Made by a program: the position numbers and the translations under genes
Part shown: in pieces, positions 16,378-26,407 of the stretch
How the letters are laid out: every line of letters begins with the position of its first letter
Numbering within the stretch: position 1 is the first letter of the stretch
Notes under the pieces: model-generated
Seen by the model: only the letters and a program-made list of their open reading frames with translations
Told to the model about the DNA's origin: nothing
Database searches by the model: none
DNA from: Phenylobacterium sp. CCH9-H3
Lineage (GTDB): Bacteria; Pseudomonadota; Alphaproteobacteria; Caulobacterales; Caulobacteraceae
DNA: 64,000 nt
NCBI RefSeq assembly: GCF_001557235.1
Contig: NZ_LSJI01000171.1
Span: 9,403 to 73,402 of the forward strand
Reading direction: 5' to 3'

Positions 16378-18660
16378 TTGCGCAGTTCACTGTTCGGGGC
16401 GGTCAGCCTGTTCGCCATCGCCCTTCCGGCCGCGGCCCTGGCGGCGGACGGAGCAGCCGTCGCGGACGCGCCGCCCCCGCTGGAGGAGGTGGTCGTCACC
16501 GGTGAGAAGGCCGGCCGCAGCCTGCAGGATACGCCCGCCAGCGTCGCCGTGATCACGGCCAGGCGCATCGACGAGGAGAAGATCGTCGGCCTGTTCGACG
16601 TTCTCGACCGCACCGCCAACGTTTCGCAGACCTACGGCCCTTCCGGCTTCACGATCCGGGGGATCAACAGCACCGGCGTGTCCGGAGGGGGCTCGGGCGC
16701 CCTCGCCACCGTCTACGTCGACGGCCCGCCGCTGCCGGAGCGCCACCTCAACGTCGCGCCCATCGATATGTGGGACGTCGCCCAGGTCGAGGTGTTGCGC
16801 GGGCCGCAATCGACGCTGCAGGGCCGCAACGCCCTGGCCGGCGCCATCGTCATCCGCACCCAGGACCCGACCTTCCAGTGGACCGGGCGCGCACGCGTCC
16901 AGCTGACCGACGCCGACGAGCGGATCGTCTCGGCGGCTGGCGGCGGGGCCATCATCGCGGATCAGCTCGCCTTCCGCCTGTCGGTGGAGGACCGCAAGTC
17001 CGACGGCTTCATCTACAACACCACCCGCCAGGCCGACGAGGCGCCGCTGGACGCCACCACCTTCCGCGGCAAGCTGCTGCTGACGCCCGATGCCATCCCT
17101 GGCCTGCGCTCGCGCTTGGTCTGGACCCACGACGAGCGCGACGGCGGCTACATCTTCACCTACGGCCGCACCGACATCCCCGATCCCTATGATCGCCTGT
17201 CGAACGGCGACACGCCCAACACCAGCAAGGGCAAGACCGACATCGTCGCGCTGGAGAACGACTACAGGCTCGGCCAGCGCCTGACCCTGACCGCGGTGAC
17301 GTCGTGGAGCCGCGTGGACACCCAGCGCACCTACGACGGCGACAACGAGCCGGCCAACATCTCGTACGGCTTCCAGGACGAGTACGACCGCACCTTCTCG
17401 CAGGAGGTCCGGGTGAACTACGCCGGCGAGCGGCTGAGCGGGCTGGTCGGCGGCTACTACGCCAAGCGCAAGCGCGACTACGCCACCGCCAGCGTCACCA
17501 ACGTCCCGACCCCGGTCTCCACCTTGGCGGCCGTGCTCCAGGGCGCGCCCTTCGGCCTGCCGGCCGTCACGGCCCAGTCGATCGCGGCGATCTACGCGGG
17601 GGCATTGCCCAACATCTCGGTCGACTATGACGCCGCGACCGACGAGACGGTGACCACCTACGCCCTCTTCGCCGACGGCCGGTTCCAGATCACGCCGCAG
17701 CTCTCGCTGATGGCCGGCTTCCGCTACGACCGCGAGACCAACGACCAGTTCAACACCCAGACCGCCGCCTTCGCAGGGACCTATCCGAACCCGGCCGCGT
17801 TCGGCGCCACCCTTGCCCCCGTTATCGGCGGCCTGAACCAGGTCGTCGGCCTCTTCGTGGCGCAGGCCGGCGGCACGGCTCCGCCCTCCAAGCGGACCTT
17901 CAACGCCTTCCTGCCCAAAGTCGGCCTGAAGTACGACTTCAACGGTGACGCCTCGCTGAGCTTCGTCGTCCAGCGCGGGTATCGCTCGGGCGGCTCGAGC
18001 GTGAACATCGCCCGCTCGTCGGTCGTGCCATACGACCCCGAGTACACCTGGAACTACGAACTGGCTCTGCGCTCGGAGTGGCTGGACGACACGCTCGTCT
18101 TCAACGCCAACGCCTACTACGTGAAGTGGACCGACCAGCAGGTGAACGTGAACCTGGGTCTCAACCTCTACGACTACCAGACCGAGAATGCCGGCCGTTC
18201 TCACCTCTATGGGTTCGAGATCGAGAGCCAGTACCGTCCGACGTCGAACTTCGACGCCTACGCCTCGCTGGGCTACAGCCGCACCGAGTTCGACGATTTC
18301 GAGATCGACACCGGCTCGGCCACCCTCGATCTGGCCGGCACGGAGTTCGCCTACGCCCCGCACTGGACCTGGGCGGTCGGGGCGAACTATCACTGGGACA
18401 ACGGCGTCTCGGCCAACGTCAACGCCAACTATCGCGACAACGCCTTCGCCGACACGGGCGCCAACCAGGCGCTCTACGCGATCAAGTCCCGGATCGTCGT
18501 GAACGCCAAGCTCGCCTACGCCTATGACGCCTGGGAAGTGGCGGTGTTCGGCCGCAATCTCTTCGACGAAGAGTACTTCCAGTACAACAACGTGTCCGCC
18601 GACCGCGCTATCATCGGCGATCCGCGGGTGATTGGCGTCAGCCTGGAGGCGCGGTGGTGA
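16378..18660 (+). CDS. TonB-dependent receptor, probably for a siderophore
   Basis: 760-residue outer-membrane receptor. It has a signal peptide ending near ALAADG, TonB box LEEVVVTGEK, a plug with VEVLRGPQSTLQGRNALAGAIVI and a barrel ending in SLEARW. Translation starts at TTG 16378, with AGGGGG six bases upstream; no ATG or GTG fits as well. Tandem Fur-like repeats in the promoter and the PepSY membrane protein two genes on suggest ferric-siderophore import. Its stop overlaps the next start. Confidence 0.9.
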   Translation: MRSSLFGAVSLFAIALPAAALAADGAAVADAPPPLEEVVVTGEKAGRSLQDTPASVAVITARRIDEEKIVGLFDVLDRTANVSQTYGPSGFTIRGINSTGVSGGGSGALATVYVDGPPLPERHLNVAPIDMWDVAQVEVLRGPQSTLQGRNALAGAIVIRTQDPTFQWTGRARVQLTDADERIVSAAGGGAIIADQLAFRLSVEDRKSDGFIYNTTRQADEAPLDATTFRGKLLLTPDAIPGLRSRLVWTHDERDGGYIFTYGRTDIPDPYDRLSNGDTPNTSKGKTDIVALENDYRLGQRLTLTAVTSWSRVDTQRTYDGDNEPANISYGFQDEYDRTFSQEVRVNYAGERLSGLVGGYYAKRKRDYATASVTNVPTPVSTLAAVLQGAPFGLPAVTAQSIAAIYAGALPNISVDYDAATDETVTTYALFADGRFQITPQLSLMAGFRYDRETNDQFNTQTAAFAGTYPNPAAFGATLAPVIGGLNQVVGLFVAQAGGTAPPSKRTFNAFLPKVGLKYDFNGDASLSFVVQRGYRSGGSSVNIARSSVVPYDPEYTWNYELALRSEWLDDTLVFNANAYYVKWTDQQVNVNLGLNLYDYQTENAGRSHLYGFEIESQYRPTSNFDAYASLGYSRTEFDDFEIDTGSATLDLAGTEFAYAPHWTWAVGANYHWDNGVSANVNANYRDNAFADTGANQALYAIKSRIVVNAKLAYAYDAWEVAVFGRNLFDEEYFQYNNVSADRAIIGDPRVIGVSLEARW

Positions 18661-19232
18661 CGCTGGCGCAATCCTCCGTAATGGCCGCCGTCCTGGTCGC
18701 CGCGGGCCTCGGCGGGGCGCTTCTGCTGCAGCAGGCCTGGAGGCGGCGGGACGCCGTCCGCCCCTGGCTCATCGCCGGCGGCTGGGCCCTGGTCATCGCC
18801 GCGATCGTGCTCGCCGGCCCCGCGCTCGGCCCGGCCCTGGGCCCCGCCATCGCCCTGGCCATCATGCCGCTGGCGGCCCTGGGCCTGATCGCCGCGACCG
18901 TCCAGATCCGCGACGCCCGACGCAAGCCGCCGCGCGAGCTTGCGCTCGAGCCTTCGGAGCGGGCGTCGAAGGCCTGGCGCGGCTGGCTGCGCGGTTTCCT
19001 GGCCGGTCCCATCGGGGGTGTCGCTGCCCTCGGCGTCGGCCTCCTCATCGCCGTCTGGGCGCCCGGCGCGCCGCAGACCCGCATGGTGATCGGCGGCCTG
19101 ATGGCGCCGTTCCTCTGGGGCGGCGCCATGGCCTGGACCCTCGCCGACGACAAGATCCTGCGCGCCACCGCGGTGCTCGTCGGCGTGGCCGTCGTGACCT
19201 TCGGCGCCTCGGCCATGAAAGGCGCCTTATGA
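18654..19232 (+). CDS. Small inner-membrane protein of unknown function
   Basis: 192 residues with about five hydrophobic helices and a short basic cytoplasmic loop (IRDARRKPPRE). I do not recognise a named family. It starts at GTG 18654 behind GGAGG, overlaps the receptor stop and is overlapped by the PepSY protein start (ATGA), so it belongs to the iron-uptake operon. A helper subunit for the PepSY membrane protein is a guess from position only. Confidence 0.75.
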   Translation: MVTLAQSSVMAAVLVAAGLGGALLLQQAWRRRDAVRPWLIAGGWALVIAAIVLAGPALGPALGPAIALAIMPLAALGLIAATVQIRDARRKPPRELALEPSERASKAWRGWLRGFLAGPIGGVAALGVGLLIAVWAPGAPQTRMVIGGLMAPFLWGGAMAWTLADDKILRATAVLVGVAVVTFGASAMKGAL

Positions 19233-20710
19233 CCGCCGGCCGCCCCATCTGGCCAAAGATCCCGAGCGGCTTCGTGCGCGCGGTCCTGGCCGGCCACTCG
19301 GCGCTGGGCCTGGCCTTCGCGGCCCTCATATATCTCGTCTGCTTCTCGGGCTCCGTCGCGGTCCTCGTCGACGAGTTCCATCGCTGGGAGCGGCCCGACG
19401 TGACGCCGGTCGTCTCGCTCACCGGCGCCGAGGTCGCCCGCGCGGCCGACGAGATCGTCGCCGCACACGGCAAGGCCGAGCACCTCTTCATGACCCTGCC
19501 TTCGCCGTCCTCGCCGCGCCTGTCGGTCTATGTGGACAAGGAGGAGGGCGAGGACCCGCGGGTGCTCGCCGGCGCCGGCGGTCGCTATCTCGGCGACGCC
19601 GGGACCCCGTGGTCCGAGTTCATGTCCCGCCTGCACATCAACCTGCACCTGCCGCAGACCTGGGGGATCTTCGTGGTCGGCCTCACGGGCGTGGCGCTGC
19701 TGTCCTCGCTGATCTCGGGGGTCCTCGCCCATCCGCGCATCTTCAAGGACGCGTTCCATCTCCGCTGGGGCGGCTCCAAGCGGCTGCAGGAAGCGGACCT
19801 GCACAATCGGATCGGCGTGTGGGGCTTGCCCTTCCACATCATGATCTCGCTCACCGGGGCGTTCCTGGGCTTGACCACCGTCATCGTCGGCGTCCTGGCC
19901 CTGATCGTCTTCAAGGGCGACACCGAAAAGGCCTACGCCCTCTTCCTGCCCCCCGAGCCCATCGACGACCCGCGGCCGGCGCCGATGCCCGACATCGCCA
20001 CGGCCTTCGCGAACCTGGCCCGCGTCGCGCCCGGCGCGACACCCACCTTCGTCGGTCTAGAGCACCCCGGCGAGCAGGGCGCGGCGATCCTGATCGTCGC
20101 CAGCCGGCCGCGCGAACTGGCCCGGGGTGAGAACCACACCTTCGACCGCCGCGGCGAGCCGTCGGCGAACCAGGATCCCGCCCGAGGGACGCTCGGCGCG
20201 GCCATCCTGCAGATCACCAACCAGCTGCACTTCGGCTGGTTCGGCGGCTGGGCCGTGAAGGTGGCTTACGTGCTCCTGGGCGCCGGCATCACCGTCGTCA
20301 CCGCTAGCGGCGTCGCCATCTGGCTGGCCCGCCGCCGCGCCAAAGGCCGGCCCGCACCGCGCTGGGAGCGGGTCTGGATCGCGACGGCCTGGAGCCAGCC
20401 CATCGCCTACCCGGCCGCCGCCCTCGCCTCGATGCTGGCCGGCGTCTCGCCGCTGGCGGCGTGGGGCGCAGCCACCGGCGCCGCGCTGCTCGCCGCCCTC
20501 GCCTTCCCGCCCGAGGCCCTCTCGCGCAACCTCCGCCTCGCGGGCGGCGGCCTCCTGGGTCTGCTGGGTACGGCGCACGTCGCCAACTGGTGGGGACGGA
20601 TCGCCGACCCGGTCGCCTGGATCGTCGACGCCGCCCTCATCGTCCTGGCGCTGGCCATGCTGGTCTCGGCCTCGAGCGCCCGGCAGCCGCCGGCGGGTGC
20701 GGGCGCCTAA
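19229..20710 (+). CDS. PepSY-associated membrane protein (iron-regulated, reductase-like)
   Basis: 493-residue PepSY_TM family protein. An N-terminal helix follows HSALGLAFAALIYLV, then a periplasmic PepSY-like stretch and the LHINLHLPQTWG motif. Further helices follow (about 8 in all), with His residues near HNRIG and PFHIMISLTGAFLGL that could hold heme. Such proteins are found beside siderophore receptors and are thought to reduce or release iron at the inner membrane. The gene is coupled to the small membrane protein before it. Confidence 0.82.
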   Translation: MTAGRPIWPKIPSGFVRAVLAGHSALGLAFAALIYLVCFSGSVAVLVDEFHRWERPDVTPVVSLTGAEVARAADEIVAAHGKAEHLFMTLPSPSSPRLSVYVDKEEGEDPRVLAGAGGRYLGDAGTPWSEFMSRLHINLHLPQTWGIFVVGLTGVALLSSLISGVLAHPRIFKDAFHLRWGGSKRLQEADLHNRIGVWGLPFHIMISLTGAFLGLTTVIVGVLALIVFKGDTEKAYALFLPPEPIDDPRPAPMPDIATAFANLARVAPGATPTFVGLEHPGEQGAAILIVASRPRELARGENHTFDRRGEPSANQDPARGTLGAAILQITNQLHFGWFGGWAVKVAYVLLGAGITVVTASGVAIWLARRRAKGRPAPRWERVWIATAWSQPIAYPAAALASMLAGVSPLAAWGAATGAALLAALAFPPEALSRNLRLAGGGLLGLLGTAHVANWWGRIADPVAWIVDAALIVLALAMLVSASSARQPPAGAGA

Positions 20711-20786
20711 GGCGGCGCGACCTGGTGAGGAACGCGACGAGGCGCGGCATCTCAGTGGCGGGGGCCTGCCTGCCGCCGGGAGCGCC

Positions 20787-21359
20787 ATGCATATCATCTG
20801 CAATATCGACGGAGCGATCGCCATCAACGGAGCGATCGTGCGGCCCGGGGCGGTGTCCGCGAACGGGGAAGGCCGACGTACGTCGGAGCTCCGCCCGCCG
20901 CGGGAAATCTGCTTCGACCTCGCGCCCGCCTTCATCGACTTCCTCCACGCCTGCGCCGCCTGGCCGGTCGCCCTCAGTCTCGTCAGCGAGGAGCCGGAGC
21001 ACATCGTCCAGGCCCTGCTGGATCGGCACCGCTTCGGCCACCTGCCGGTCTTCGCCCGCCGGCGCGTGGGGTCTACCCTCGAGAGCCCCTTCGGCCGGGG
21101 CGACTGCCCCGCCAGGGCCGGCGTCTGCAAATGCGCGATCGCCGGCTTCCGGTCCCAACCGCGCTGGCCTGTGACCGTCTACGTTGGCCACGCGCGTTCC
21201 GACGCCTGCGTGGCGCGCCATGCGGACCTCCTCTTCGCCAGCGGCGAGCTGGCGGCGCTGGCCCGCGCGAGCGCCCGGCCCTTCGTGCCTTACGAGACGT
21301 TCGATGACGTGCGGCGCGGGCTAGAGCGCCGCGTCGCGCCGATGGCGTCGTCCCGGTGA
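20787..21359 (+). CDS. MtnX-like HAD-fold protein with altered catalytic motifs
   Basis: 190 residues. The order of motifs resembles the MtnX-type HAD-IB phosphatases: an N-terminal strand, CPARAGVCKC in the middle, YVGHARSDACVARHADLLFASGELA near the C-terminus and a closing FVPYETFDDV. Two key sites differ. The nucleophile motif DxDGT reads NIDGA (first Asp is Asn), and the Mg-binding GDGRSD reads GHARSD. It is therefore probably not a phosphatase. I chose the ATG at 20787 (GGGAG upstream). The ECF sigma gene overlaps its stop, hinting at a regulatory or sensing role. Confidence 0.7.
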   Translation: MHIICNIDGAIAINGAIVRPGAVSANGEGRRTSELRPPREICFDLAPAFIDFLHACAAWPVALSLVSEEPEHIVQALLDRHRFGHLPVFARRRVGSTLESPFGRGDCPARAGVCKCAIAGFRSQPRWPVTVYVGHARSDACVARHADLLFASGELAALARASARPFVPYETFDDVRRGLERRVAPMASSR

Positions 21360-22129
21360 AATCCTACGCGCCGATGTCCCAGTCCCCGAGCCAGCACTAT
21401 TTCGATGACGGTCGGGACGAGCTGCCGCATAGACGCGCGAAGATGGAGCCGGAGCAGCCGCATTGCGGGCGCAATTCGATCGGAAACCTGAGCCGCCGGC
21501 CCGGGGCGACCCCGGGGGACCCGGCGTCCCTCGCCGTGCTCACCATATCCCGCAGGCCTGACGTGCCCACCGGCGGACTCCTCGCCCTCTTCGCCGAGAT
21601 GCGCCCCGCGCTGCTCCGCTATCTGGCGTCTCGCGGCGCCGGCGCCGACGAAGCGGAAGACGTCCTGCAGGATGTTCAGGTGAAGCTGCTGGCCGATGCC
21701 ATCGGGCCGGTGGACCAGCCACGGGCCTACCTCTACCGGATGACAAACAACCACTTCCTCGTGGCGCGCCGCACAGCGGGCCGCCGGGTGCGTCGGGAGG
21801 AGGACTGGCTGAGCGCCCAGGGCGCGGACGGCGGCGAGGCCGACCAGAAGCCGTCGGCGGAGACCGAACTCATCGCCCGCCAGCAGTTGGCCATCCTACA
21901 GCGGGTGCTGGACGAGTTGCCCGAACGGACGCGGAAGATCTTCCGGCGCTTCCGCATCGACGGCGAGCCGCAACGCTTGATCGCCGATGAGATGGGGATC
22001 AGCGTCAGCGCGGTGGAGAAGCATCTCGCCAAGGCCTATCAGGCGATTTCCGACGTGAAGCTGCGGCTGGATGAGGATCGCGCAACCGCGCGGCGTCCAA
22101 CGGCCGGGATATTCCGCCATGCGCGCTGA
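21356..22129 (+). CDS. ECF sigma factor, FecI type
   Basis: 257-residue extracytoplasmic-function sigma factor. Region 2 runs from LFAEMRPALLRYL through the DEAEDVLQDVQVKLL helix to AYLYRMTNNHFL; region 4 has LPERTRKIFRRFRIDGEPQRLIADEMGISVSAVEKHLAKA. The order sigma, FecR, STN receptor is the classical cell-surface signalling set. The start is uncertain: GTG 21356 overlaps the previous stop, but about 60 residues before the conserved part look non-conserved, and GTGs at 21536 or 21561 give a more usual length. Confidence 0.88.
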   Translation: MKSYAPMSQSPSQHYFDDGRDELPHRRAKMEPEQPHCGRNSIGNLSRRPGATPGDPASLAVLTISRRPDVPTGGLLALFAEMRPALLRYLASRGAGADEAEDVLQDVQVKLLADAIGPVDQPRAYLYRMTNNHFLVARRTAGRRVRREEDWLSAQGADGGEADQKPSAETELIARQQLAILQRVLDELPERTRKIFRRFRIDGEPQRLIADEMGISVSAVEKHLAKAYQAISDVKLRLDEDRATARRPTAGIFRHAR

Positions 22130-23078
22130 CGGCGACCGCAACATCGAAGCACGCGCCATCGAGTGGCACGTCCGCCTGCGCGATGGCGACGACGCGACCT
22201 GGGAGGCGTTCGCCGAGTGGCTGACGGCGGACGAGCGGCACGCTCAGGCCTACGATGCGATCGAACAGACGGATCTGGCCCTGGAGCCGCTGTTGCCGCA
22301 CGTCACCATCGCGGAGGCCGCCAACGACGCCGGCGCCTCCCAGGCGCCGCGACGGCCCACCCGGCGCTGGTGGCTGGCGGGCGGCGCGGTAGCGGCGGCG
22401 GCCGCCGCGGCCGTCGTCGTGGCGCCCCAGCTGGCGCCCAGCCGCTACGAGGTCGTCACGCCACCGGGCGAGCGGCAGGTGGTCCAACTGGATCCCGGCA
22501 CGCGGGTGACGCTCAACGGCGGCACGCGCATGACCTTCGACCGACGCAATCCCCGCTTCGCGGCGCTGAGCGGCGGCGAGGCGCTGTTCCATGTCCGGCA
22601 CGACGCGGCCAAGCCGTTCCGGCTGACGGTGGGCGGCCGGATCGTCGAAGACGCGGGCACGATCTTCAACGTCGTCCACGCGGACGGCGAGGTCCGCGTG
22701 GCGGTGGCCGAGGGCAAGGTGATCTACGACGCTGGGCGCAAGGTCGCGCCCCTGGACGCCGGCCAGCAGCTGGCCGAGCGGGACGGCCAGCGGCTCGTGA
22801 CCGATGTGGCGCCGCAGGTCGTCGGGACCTGGGCGGAGGGGTCGTTGGTGTACGCCGCCGCGCCGCTGACCCAGGTGGCGGCCGACCTGTCGCGGGCGCT
22901 CGGCGTGCGGATCGCCGTCGCGCCGGCGATCGCCGGCCGGCCGTTCTCGGGCGCAATCACGCTGAATGGCAACGATCCCAGCCAGTTGAAGCGCCTGGAG
23001 CCCGCGCTCAACGTCCGCCTGGCCAAGACAGCCGAGGGCCGCTGGCGGATGGAACCGGTCGAACGTGCCGGCCCGTAG
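22119..23078 (+). CDS. FecR family anti-sigma/signal-transducing protein
   Basis: 319 residues. The N-terminal cytoplasmic sigma-binding part (AIEWHVRLRDGDDATWEAFAEWL and ADERHAQAYD) is followed by one membrane helix near 84-105, then the periplasmic FecR domain (PPGERQVVQLDPGTRVTLNGGT) and a C-terminal STN-like region. It would pass a signal from the loaded receptor to the sigma factor. The ATG at 22119 overlaps the sigma gene by 11 bases; the receptor starts before its stop. Confidence 0.9.
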   Translation: MRADGDRNIEARAIEWHVRLRDGDDATWEAFAEWLTADERHAQAYDAIEQTDLALEPLLPHVTIAEAANDAGASQAPRRPTRRWWLAGGAVAAAAAAAVVVAPQLAPSRYEVVTPPGERQVVQLDPGTRVTLNGGTRMTFDRRNPRFAALSGGEALFHVRHDAAKPFRLTVGGRIVEDAGTIFNVVHADGEVRVAVAEGKVIYDAGRKVAPLDAGQQLAERDGQRLVTDVAPQVVGTWAEGSLVYAAAPLTQVAADLSRALGVRIAVAPAIAGRPFSGAITLNGNDPSQLKRLEPALNVRLAKTAEGRWRMEPVERAGP

Positions 23079-25405
23079 GTGGGCGGTCGCCACGGTCGCC
23101 GTCGCGTGTGGCGTTGCGCCGGCGGCCCATGCGGCGGCGTTCCGGATTCCGCCCGGGTCAGTGGGTGAGGTCGTCGCGGCCCTGGGCGTGCAGGCGCGGA
23201 TCACCATCGCCGTGACCGACGTCGAGCTCGCCTCGCGGCGCTCGCCCGGCGTGCGGGGCGAGATGTCGGTGCGCGAGGCCCTGGCCCAGGCGCTGCAGGG
23301 CACCGGCGCAGAAGCCGTCTTCTATGACGCGGCCACCGCGCGGATCGTGCGCAAGCCACCCCCTGCTCCCCCGACCCGCCCGCCGCCGCCCCCGGGCCCG
23401 GCCGCGCCGGCGGACCTCGGCGAGATCGTGGTCACGGCCAGCAAGCAGACCATGCTGCTCGACCGCTATCCGGGATCGGCGACGATCATCGATTTCGCGG
23501 CCGACCGGTTGGCCCGCGACGCCCGCCAGGGCACCGCGGCGATCACCGAGACCCTCCCGACGCTGAGCGCGACCAACCTCGGGCGCGGGCGGAACAAGCT
23601 CTACGTCCGCGGCGTGTCGGACAGCAGCTTTAACGGCCCCAGCCCGGCGACAGTCGGACAGTACCTGGGCGACGTGCGCCTGAACTACAGCGCGCCGGAT
23701 CCGGACCTGAACCTCTACGACCTCGCCCGCGTCGAGGTGCTGGCGGGGCCGCAAGGGACACTTTACGGCGCAAGCTCCCTGGGCGGCATCGTGCGCCTCG
23801 TGCCGAACGCGCCGGAGACCACGGCCATTTCCGCGACCGCCTCGGCCGGCGTGAGCACGACCCATCTCGGGGGGATCGGGCGCGACGCGGCGGCGATGCT
23901 CAACCTGCCGCTGGCCGGCGGGCGCTCGGCGGCGCGGCTCGTCATCTATGGGACCCGCGACGCCGGCTACATCGACGACCCGTCACGGGACCTGCGGGAC
24001 ATCAATGCGGGGCGAAGCGTAGGCGGCCGCCTGGCCTGGCGGATCGACGACCTGGACGGCTGGCAGGTCGACGTCGGCGGCGTTCTGCAGAATGTGAGCA
24101 GCGACGACGGGCAGTACACCCTGCGCGGCGCCCCGCCGCTGACCCGCGCCAGCACGCTGGCCCAGCCGTTCCGCAGCGAGTACCGGCTGGGACACCTCAC
24201 CGCCCGGCGGGCGGCCTGGAGCGGCGAACTGTTGAGCACCACGTCGGTGGTGGAGCACGATCTGGCCACCGTCTTCGATGCGACCGGCGCGGACGGCGCG
24301 CCGCGCCGGTTCCAGGAGAGTAACGACATCCTGCTCGTGTCGCATGAGACGCGGCTCTCGGGCGGGGATACGCGCACGCCGTGGGTGGCCGGCCTGGCCG
24401 GCGTCTACAGCGTCAACCGCCTCACGCGGACGCTCGGGCCGCCGGACGCGCCCGAGCAGATCGCCGGCGTGCTCAATCGACAGATCGAGGTCGCGGTCTT
24501 CGGCCAGGTGTCGCGGCGGATCGGATCGCGCCTGACGGCGACGGCGGGGGGGGCGGCTGACCGGCGCCGGGACCACGGGCCGTCTGCTCGACGCCGACGA
24601 GGAACTGGAGGACGAGTACAACGGGCAGGTGCGGCTCACCCCCATGGTCGGCGTGAACTGGCGCATCCGCCCCTCCCTGTCGGCGTTCGCGCAGTACCAG
24701 CTGGGGTTCCGCGCAGGCGGCTTCGCGGTCGCACCCGCCGGCTCCAGTGACACGGGCGAGGAGTTCAAGGCCGACGACCTGGGCCAGCTTGAAATCGGCC
24801 TCCGCTGGCGCAACCCGCAGCGGAGCCGGCTGTCCGGACGCCTCGCGCTGTTCTTCGTCGACTGGGATCACATCCAGGCCGATCTCGTGGACGACTCCGG
24901 CCTCCCCTATACCGACAACATCGGCAGCGGCCGGATCTATGGCGCCGATATCGAGGCGACGTGGCGGCCCACGCCGGACCTTCGCCTGGCGGCCTCGGCC
25001 TTCCTCAACGACACCTACCTCTTCGATGCGCCGCCGGAGCTGGTGACGACCGGCAAGCATACCCTGCCCAACATCCCGCGCGACGGCGTGCGGGGTGAGG
25101 TCGCCTGGCGGCGGGAACTGGGCGGCGGCGCGGTCCTGACGGCCCACGCCAACCTGCGCTACGTCGGCAAGTCGTTCCTGGCGATGGGTTCGAGCTACGA
25201 CGTCGCGCAAGGCGACTACTTCGTGGGCGGCGCTGGCGCCCGGATCGACTTCGGGCGCTTCGCCGTCTCGCTCGACGTGGCCAACGTCGGCGACGCTCGT
25301 GGCAACACCTTCGCGTTCGGCAACCCCTTCGGACTGGCGGATCGAAACCAGGTGACGCCGCTGCGCCCCCGGACGATCCGGTTCGGGCTCGACACGCGGT
25401 TCTGA
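23065..25405 (+). pseudogene. FecA-like TonB receptor with STN domain, frameshifted in a G run
   Basis: Signal-transducing TonB receptor. It has a signal peptide, an STN domain (FRIPPGSVGEVVAALGVQARITIAV), a Pro-rich linker, TonB box LGEIVVTASK, and a plug with VEVLAGPQGTLYGASSLGGIVRL. The frame from GTG 23065 is normal up to LTATAGG at about 24552, then becomes low-quality Arg-rich sequence. The barrel continues in another frame from CGG at 24554 (RLTGAGTTGRLLDADEE) to the stop at 25405. The break is in a run of eight G (24546-24553); seven would restore one frame of about 780 residues. It may be a true mutation, a phase-variable tract or a sequencing error. Confidence 0.82.
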
Positions 25406-25502
25406 CCGCACGCACGACGGAAGACTTTCTGGTGAGGGTCCTGCGGCCCGGTGGTGTCTCAGGGTCGAGGGCGGGGGCGCGCCTCACTACGGAGACCCAC
25501 CT

Positions 25503-26390
25503 ATGAACCTGCCTTCCGTTGCACGCCGCGGGCGCACACGCGCCGCCGCCTCCGCAGCGCAGGTCTTCATGATGGCGGGGCTGGCGGCGAGCGTCGCCGC
25601 ATGCCAGTCCACGCCCGCCGCCCATTCGGGCTTCCTGTCCAGCTATGCTGGCCTGAGCGACCAGGAGGGCGCCCGAAAAACCTCCGCGAAGCGGCGCGAC
25701 GACGCGCTCAGCGGCGCGATCACTCGCGTCTACATCGAACCTTCCGTCCTCCGCCTCCGGGCCGACAGCCCGATCAAGCCGGATCAGCAGGCGATGGTGC
25801 AAAGCGAGGTCGACCGCCAGATCTGCTTCGAGCTCAGCAAGCACTTCGACCTTGCCATCGCCCCCGAGCCCGGCGCCGGGCGGATCCGCACCGCGATCGT
25901 GGGCATCGATCCCACCAGTCGGGCCGGTTCGGCCGCCACCGCCGCCGCGGACTTCTTCAATCCCATCCCCATGCCATTCGTCAGCATCCGCGCCCCGATG
26001 ACGACGGGCGGCCTTTCCGCGGAGTCCGAGCTGCTGACGCCGGACGGCCAGCAGGCGGCGGCGCTGACCTGGTCGTACAACGCCGAGGTCATCAGCCGCA
26101 GCGACGCCTCGCTCTCGCCGGTCGGGGATGCGCTGCAGATGGCCGAGCCGTTTGGCGACGCGGTCGCCAAGACCTTCGCGGTCAAGGCTGGCGGCGACAA
26201 GAAGGCCCAGAAGAAGAAGATCGCCGACCCCGATCCATGCGCCCGCTACGGCCCGCGCCGGAACGTCACACGCTTCGTCGGCAAGATGGCGATGGGCGCC
26301 GCGACGGGACTCTACTCCCCGACGATCGCCGGCGCAGGGCGACCCGCCGAAGTTGCGCCAGACGAAACGCATGAAGCGCCAAAGCGCTGA
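25503..26390 (+). CDS. DUF3313-type lipoprotein
   Basis: 295 residues with a lipoprotein signal (lipobox VAAC in SVAACQST), then the FLSSYAGLSD motif that opens DUF3313 proteins, an ARITRVYIEPS-like strand (AITRVYIEPSVLRL) and an IVGIDPTSR segment. The C-terminal tail is Lys/Pro-rich and looks disordered. Function is unknown. It starts 97 bases behind the receptor and ends 17 bases before the RND efflux genes, so it may be part of their transcript. Confidence 0.75.
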   Translation: MNLPSVARRGRTRAAASAAQVFMMAGLAASVAACQSTPAAHSGFLSSYAGLSDQEGARKTSAKRRDDALSGAITRVYIEPSVLRLRADSPIKPDQQAMVQSEVDRQICFELSKHFDLAIAPEPGAGRIRTAIVGIDPTSRAGSAATAAADFFNPIPMPFVSIRAPMTTGGLSAESELLTPDGQQAAALTWSYNAEVISRSDASLSPVGDALQMAEPFGDAVAKTFAVKAGGDKKAQKKKIADPDPCARYGPRRNVTRFVGKMAMGAATGLYSPTIAGAGRPAEVAPDETHEAPKR

Positions 26391-26407
26391 GGCCGCCGGC
26401 CGGTGCG

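Noticed and set aside
16387..18393. Minus-strand open frame of 668 codons
   Set aside because: It lies entirely antisense to a TonB receptor with clear plug and barrel motifs; high GC leaves antisense frames open.
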